Shown one piece after another: positions 51,751 to 53,909 of a DNA stretch of 53,909 bases. Numbering within the stretch: the stretch's first letter is position 1; each line of letters opens with the position of its first letter. This DNA comes from Nitrospirota bacterium (GTDB taxonomy: Bacteria > Nitrospirota > Thermodesulfovibrionia > Thermodesulfovibrionales > Dissulfurispiraceae): positions 1 through 53,909 of the forward strand of contig JAJZPZ010000002.1 in NCBI GenBank assembly GCA_021847795.1, in the 5' to 3' direction. The notes under the pieces are model-generated. The model had not been told where the DNA came from and searched no databases. It was given only the letters and a program-made list of their open reading frames with translations. The position numbers and the translations under genes were made by a program.

Positions 51751-51824
51751 GGCGGTGTAGCTCAGCTGGTTAGAGCATGCGACTCATATTCGCAGTGTCC
51801 GGGGTTCGATTCCCTGCACCGCCA
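51751..51824 (+). tRNA. tRNA with CAT anticodon (elongator Met, or Ile2 if lysidine-modified)
   Basis: GGCGGTG acceptor / CACCGCC, D-arm GCTC..GAGC, anticodon arm TGCGA-CTCATAT-TCGCA, T-loop TTCGATT. Confidence 0.95.
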
Positions 51825-52024
51825 TATACTTTTTTGTTACTTCCCCCATAACCTTGCCGCTTCGGCAAACTAGAAACATACCTATACAATATCCCCCTGA
51901 GTGAACTCTGATAACTGCTCCCTTTTAAGGGCGATGCAGAGGGCTTGGGGGCAAATATGAAACTTGCCCGTAGGTAATGGTGACTCACAGTAATTGATAC
52001 CATTAAAGAGACAGCTTGCCCTGA

Positions 52025-52258
52025 GTGTTTCAAATCGAGATTGATGGGTTGGCTAAATGCACAAATGCAAACCCGACCCCGGACTCTCCTATCCTCTCTC
52101 TTCCGCTGAGCAAATTTTTGCGTAAACAAGGGTTTGTAATAAGAACAGACCGCAAAACAGGACAAACAGTAGGATCATGGATGGCCGCTTTTCAGCCTGG
52201 AACCGAATATGACGAACTGAAAGAGATACTGAAAGAAATGCTGGTAGATCTCCCATAA
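52025..52258 (+). CDS. hypothetical small protein
   Basis: LSLPLSKFLRKQGFVIRTDRKTGQTVGSWMAAFQPGTEYDELKEILKEMLVDLP, followed by a terminator. Confidence 0.45.
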   Translation: MFQIEIDGLAKCTNANPTPDSPILSLPLSKFLRKQGFVIRTDRKTGQTVGSWMAAFQPGTEYDELKEILKEMLVDLP

Positions 52259-52277
52259 CACTCCTTCCCCCCCATTC

Positions 52278-52308
52278 GGCGTACTGGTTTCCGGTACGCC
52301 TTTTTTTT
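52278..52308 (+). terminator. rho-independent terminator
   Basis: GGCGTAC-tggtttccg-GTACGCC followed by T8. Confidence 0.85.
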
Positions 52309-52423
52309 GATGGAGGGGTAAATTTTCCTTAAAAACTAAGCACAAAAAGATATTTTTGTTGCTTTTTGTTTCAACATATGCTAATTTGATAATTAACGTA
52401 GGTTCCCGATAAAACCAGAATAT

Positions 52424-53077
52424 ATGAAATTTATACTCGATAACTTCTCCATTGTGATTCTCGCAGAATCACACAATCCAAGTATTTTAAATCCCGACTT
52501 TTTGAAAAACGAGGGAATCGTTGATCCTTCTTTTACTGCCACCAATATCTTCTGCACACAACCTGTTTCCCAGATCGCATACCAGGAAGGAATTATAATC
52601 ACAACAGAATTTGAAAAACTACAGCTGGTAGATGCGGTTTCTTCACGTATTCCCTTCGATTCTCCGATCCCAGACATTGCCACCAAATATGTCAGGAAAT
52701 TACCCTTTGTCAGATATAAAGCCGTGGGCCTCAACTTTACCGGCCACTACGGATTCACCGACCCAAAGGCAGCCATTAACTACCTCCCAAATTTCTTTCT
52801 CAAAGAAGGTAAGTGGTCTTCATACGGAGCCGGGATGCCAATGATAGGGATAAAGTTCACCTACTCCTTCCCGACTTATAAATGCCTCATCTCCGTGGAT
52901 ACTGCTGAAACAATTCCACCGGACCAGACCGAAAAAGGCGCCGTCATTGTTACAGCAAACTACCACAGTGACCTGAATAACCTCGACGATATCGCTGCCT
53001 TCATTGACGACTGGAAAAAACACTACAATCATTTGGGCAAAATCATCGATGATACCTTTCCGGAGAAGAAACTATGA
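52424..53077 (+). CDS. hypothetical protein (TIGR04255-like, tentative)
   Basis: MKFILDNFSIVILAESHNPSILNPDFLKNEGIV...VRYKAVGLNFTGHYGF; overlaps the next gene by 4 nt. Confidence 0.6.
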   Translation: MKFILDNFSIVILAESHNPSILNPDFLKNEGIVDPSFTATNIFCTQPVSQIAYQEGIIITTEFEKLQLVDAVSSRIPFDSPIPDIATKYVRKLPFVRYKAVGLNFTGHYGFTDPKAAINYLPNFFLKEGKWSSYGAGMPMIGIKFTYSFPTYKCLISVDTAETIPPDQTEKGAVIVTANYHSDLNNLDDIAAFIDDWKKHYNHLGKIIDDTFPEKKL

Positions 53078-53616
53078 CAACAACACTTGCCACTCCCGAT
53101 TATACAAAGGTACACAATAAAGTAATGAGCCAATTTTTTGAAAACTTGCAAAACAAATATGCCTACGATATACAAAAAACAACACCAGCCCATGAATCGA
53201 CCATCGGCTTTCTGTGGCACACATGGGAAGCTTTTGCGGTGAGCCTTCCGATAGCACTTACTCTTCCGGCCTATTCTCTTACACAAACAGTTCCTGAGAT
53301 GCCAGCCATCTACGAATACTGCAATGCCCTGTTTAACCGCGAGGTCCAGGAATTCTGCATACAGCACGGACTCCTTGCTGCGGCCAACCGCTACCACTGT
53401 CTTATCAAAAACACTTTTTGCAATATCCAAAGCATCTCTCCGTCAATCATACATGACCCTGAGATCGAAGATTATACAAAGCTGAGGTTCCTCGTGTCTC
53501 TTTCCGGTACAGTCGAACAAGTCTTTGAACAAGAAATCGTCTTTAAGAAAAGAGTCCGGGAAGAAATCGACCAAGAGCTGCGCCAATATTTTCTCCTGAG
53601 GTGCCAATTCGCCTGA
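53074..53616 (+). CDS. hypothetical protein in accessory operon
   Basis: ORF coupled (ATGA) to both neighbours. Confidence 0.6.
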   Translation: MTTTLATPDYTKVHNKVMSQFFENLQNKYAYDIQKTTPAHESTIGFLWHTWEAFAVSLPIALTLPAYSLTQTVPEMPAIYEYCNALFNREVQEFCIQHGLLAAANRYHCLIKNTFCNIQSISPSIIHDPEIEDYTKLRFLVSLSGTVEQVFEQEIVFKKRVREEIDQELRQYFLLRCQFA

Positions 53617-53909
53617 TGGAAGCACAAGACTTTCTCACGCTGGCATTAGAGTTGCAAAAATCAACTTCGGAAGCATCACTCCGCACTTCTATCGGCAGAG
53701 CCTATTACGCCATCTTCAACGAAATTTGTAAGTGTTTAAGAGAGGGTAAAATCAATCTCCCCAAAACATACGTTGCCCACGTAAAAGCACAACAATACCT
53801 ATCAGGCTGTGGAATCCCCGAGGCCGAAACCCTTGCCACCACCCTCGATGAACTCCGGGATGCGCGAAATGAAGCCGATTATCAACTGCAGGGAGTACAA
53901 GTAGAAGCC
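53616..53909 (+). CDS. HEPN-like domain protein (truncated by window end)
   Basis: MEAQDFLTLALELQKSTSEASLRTSIGRAYYAIFNEICKCL...LDELRDARNEADYQLQG. Confidence 0.65.
   Translation, partial: MEAQDFLTLALELQKSTSEASLRTSIGRAYYAIFNEICKCLREGKINLPKTYVAHVKAQQYLSGCGIPEAETLATTLDELRDARNEADYQLQGVQVEA

Noticed and set aside
51770-52165. Minus-strand ORF ending GAGNRTPDTANMSRML
   Set aside because: It is antisense to the tRNA, a classic spurious ORF produced by tRNA complement

Overview
The window is a gene-dense chromosomal segment. Gene content (CooC, CbbQ/CbbO-like pair, DsrE/F/H proteins, SelD, TolQRAB, LptD) suggests a Gram-negative, sulfur-metabolising anaerobe, possibly Nitrospirota or a deltaproteobacterial relative; that placement is inference. 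Most of it is housekeeping: queF, trpF/trpB/trpA, accD, folC, lptD, truB, purB, speH, pgk, gap, nrdR, glyA, rpiB, argF, argD, cooC-like, 5-FCL, folE, folD, tolBAR(Q), rfaE1, hisF, hisA. The most interesting region is about 19.4-27.0 kb. It holds an ArsR-regulated operon of DsrE-, DsrF- and DsrH-like proteins, an SQR-like flavoprotein, an RND/MMPL transporter, an outer-membrane lipoprotein-sorting-like protein and a beta-barrel-like protein. One DsrE-like gene in it (20106..20450) is broken in the ORF track by an in-frame TGA. The frame continues past the TGA to a stop just before the next gene's Shine-Dalgarno, gives a UxxC motif aligned with the CxxC of the paralog next door, and has a hairpin 11 nt after the TGA. 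It is a strong selenoprotein candidate. selD (28619..29665) also appears to carry an in-frame Sec TGA. Other notable items: an ArsR operon with two tiny Cys-rich proteins missed or under-called by the ORF track; 7-bp-period inverted-repeat elements that encode an internal FolC insertion and several signal peptides; a REP-like palindrome that supplies the C-termini and stops of convergent queF and trpF; non-canonical start codons for trpB (ATT) and a GT2 gene (CTG); a 9-bp x8 tandem array directly upstream of accD; and a tRNA-adjacent accessory block with a HEPN-like gene. No CRISPR array or rRNA was seen.
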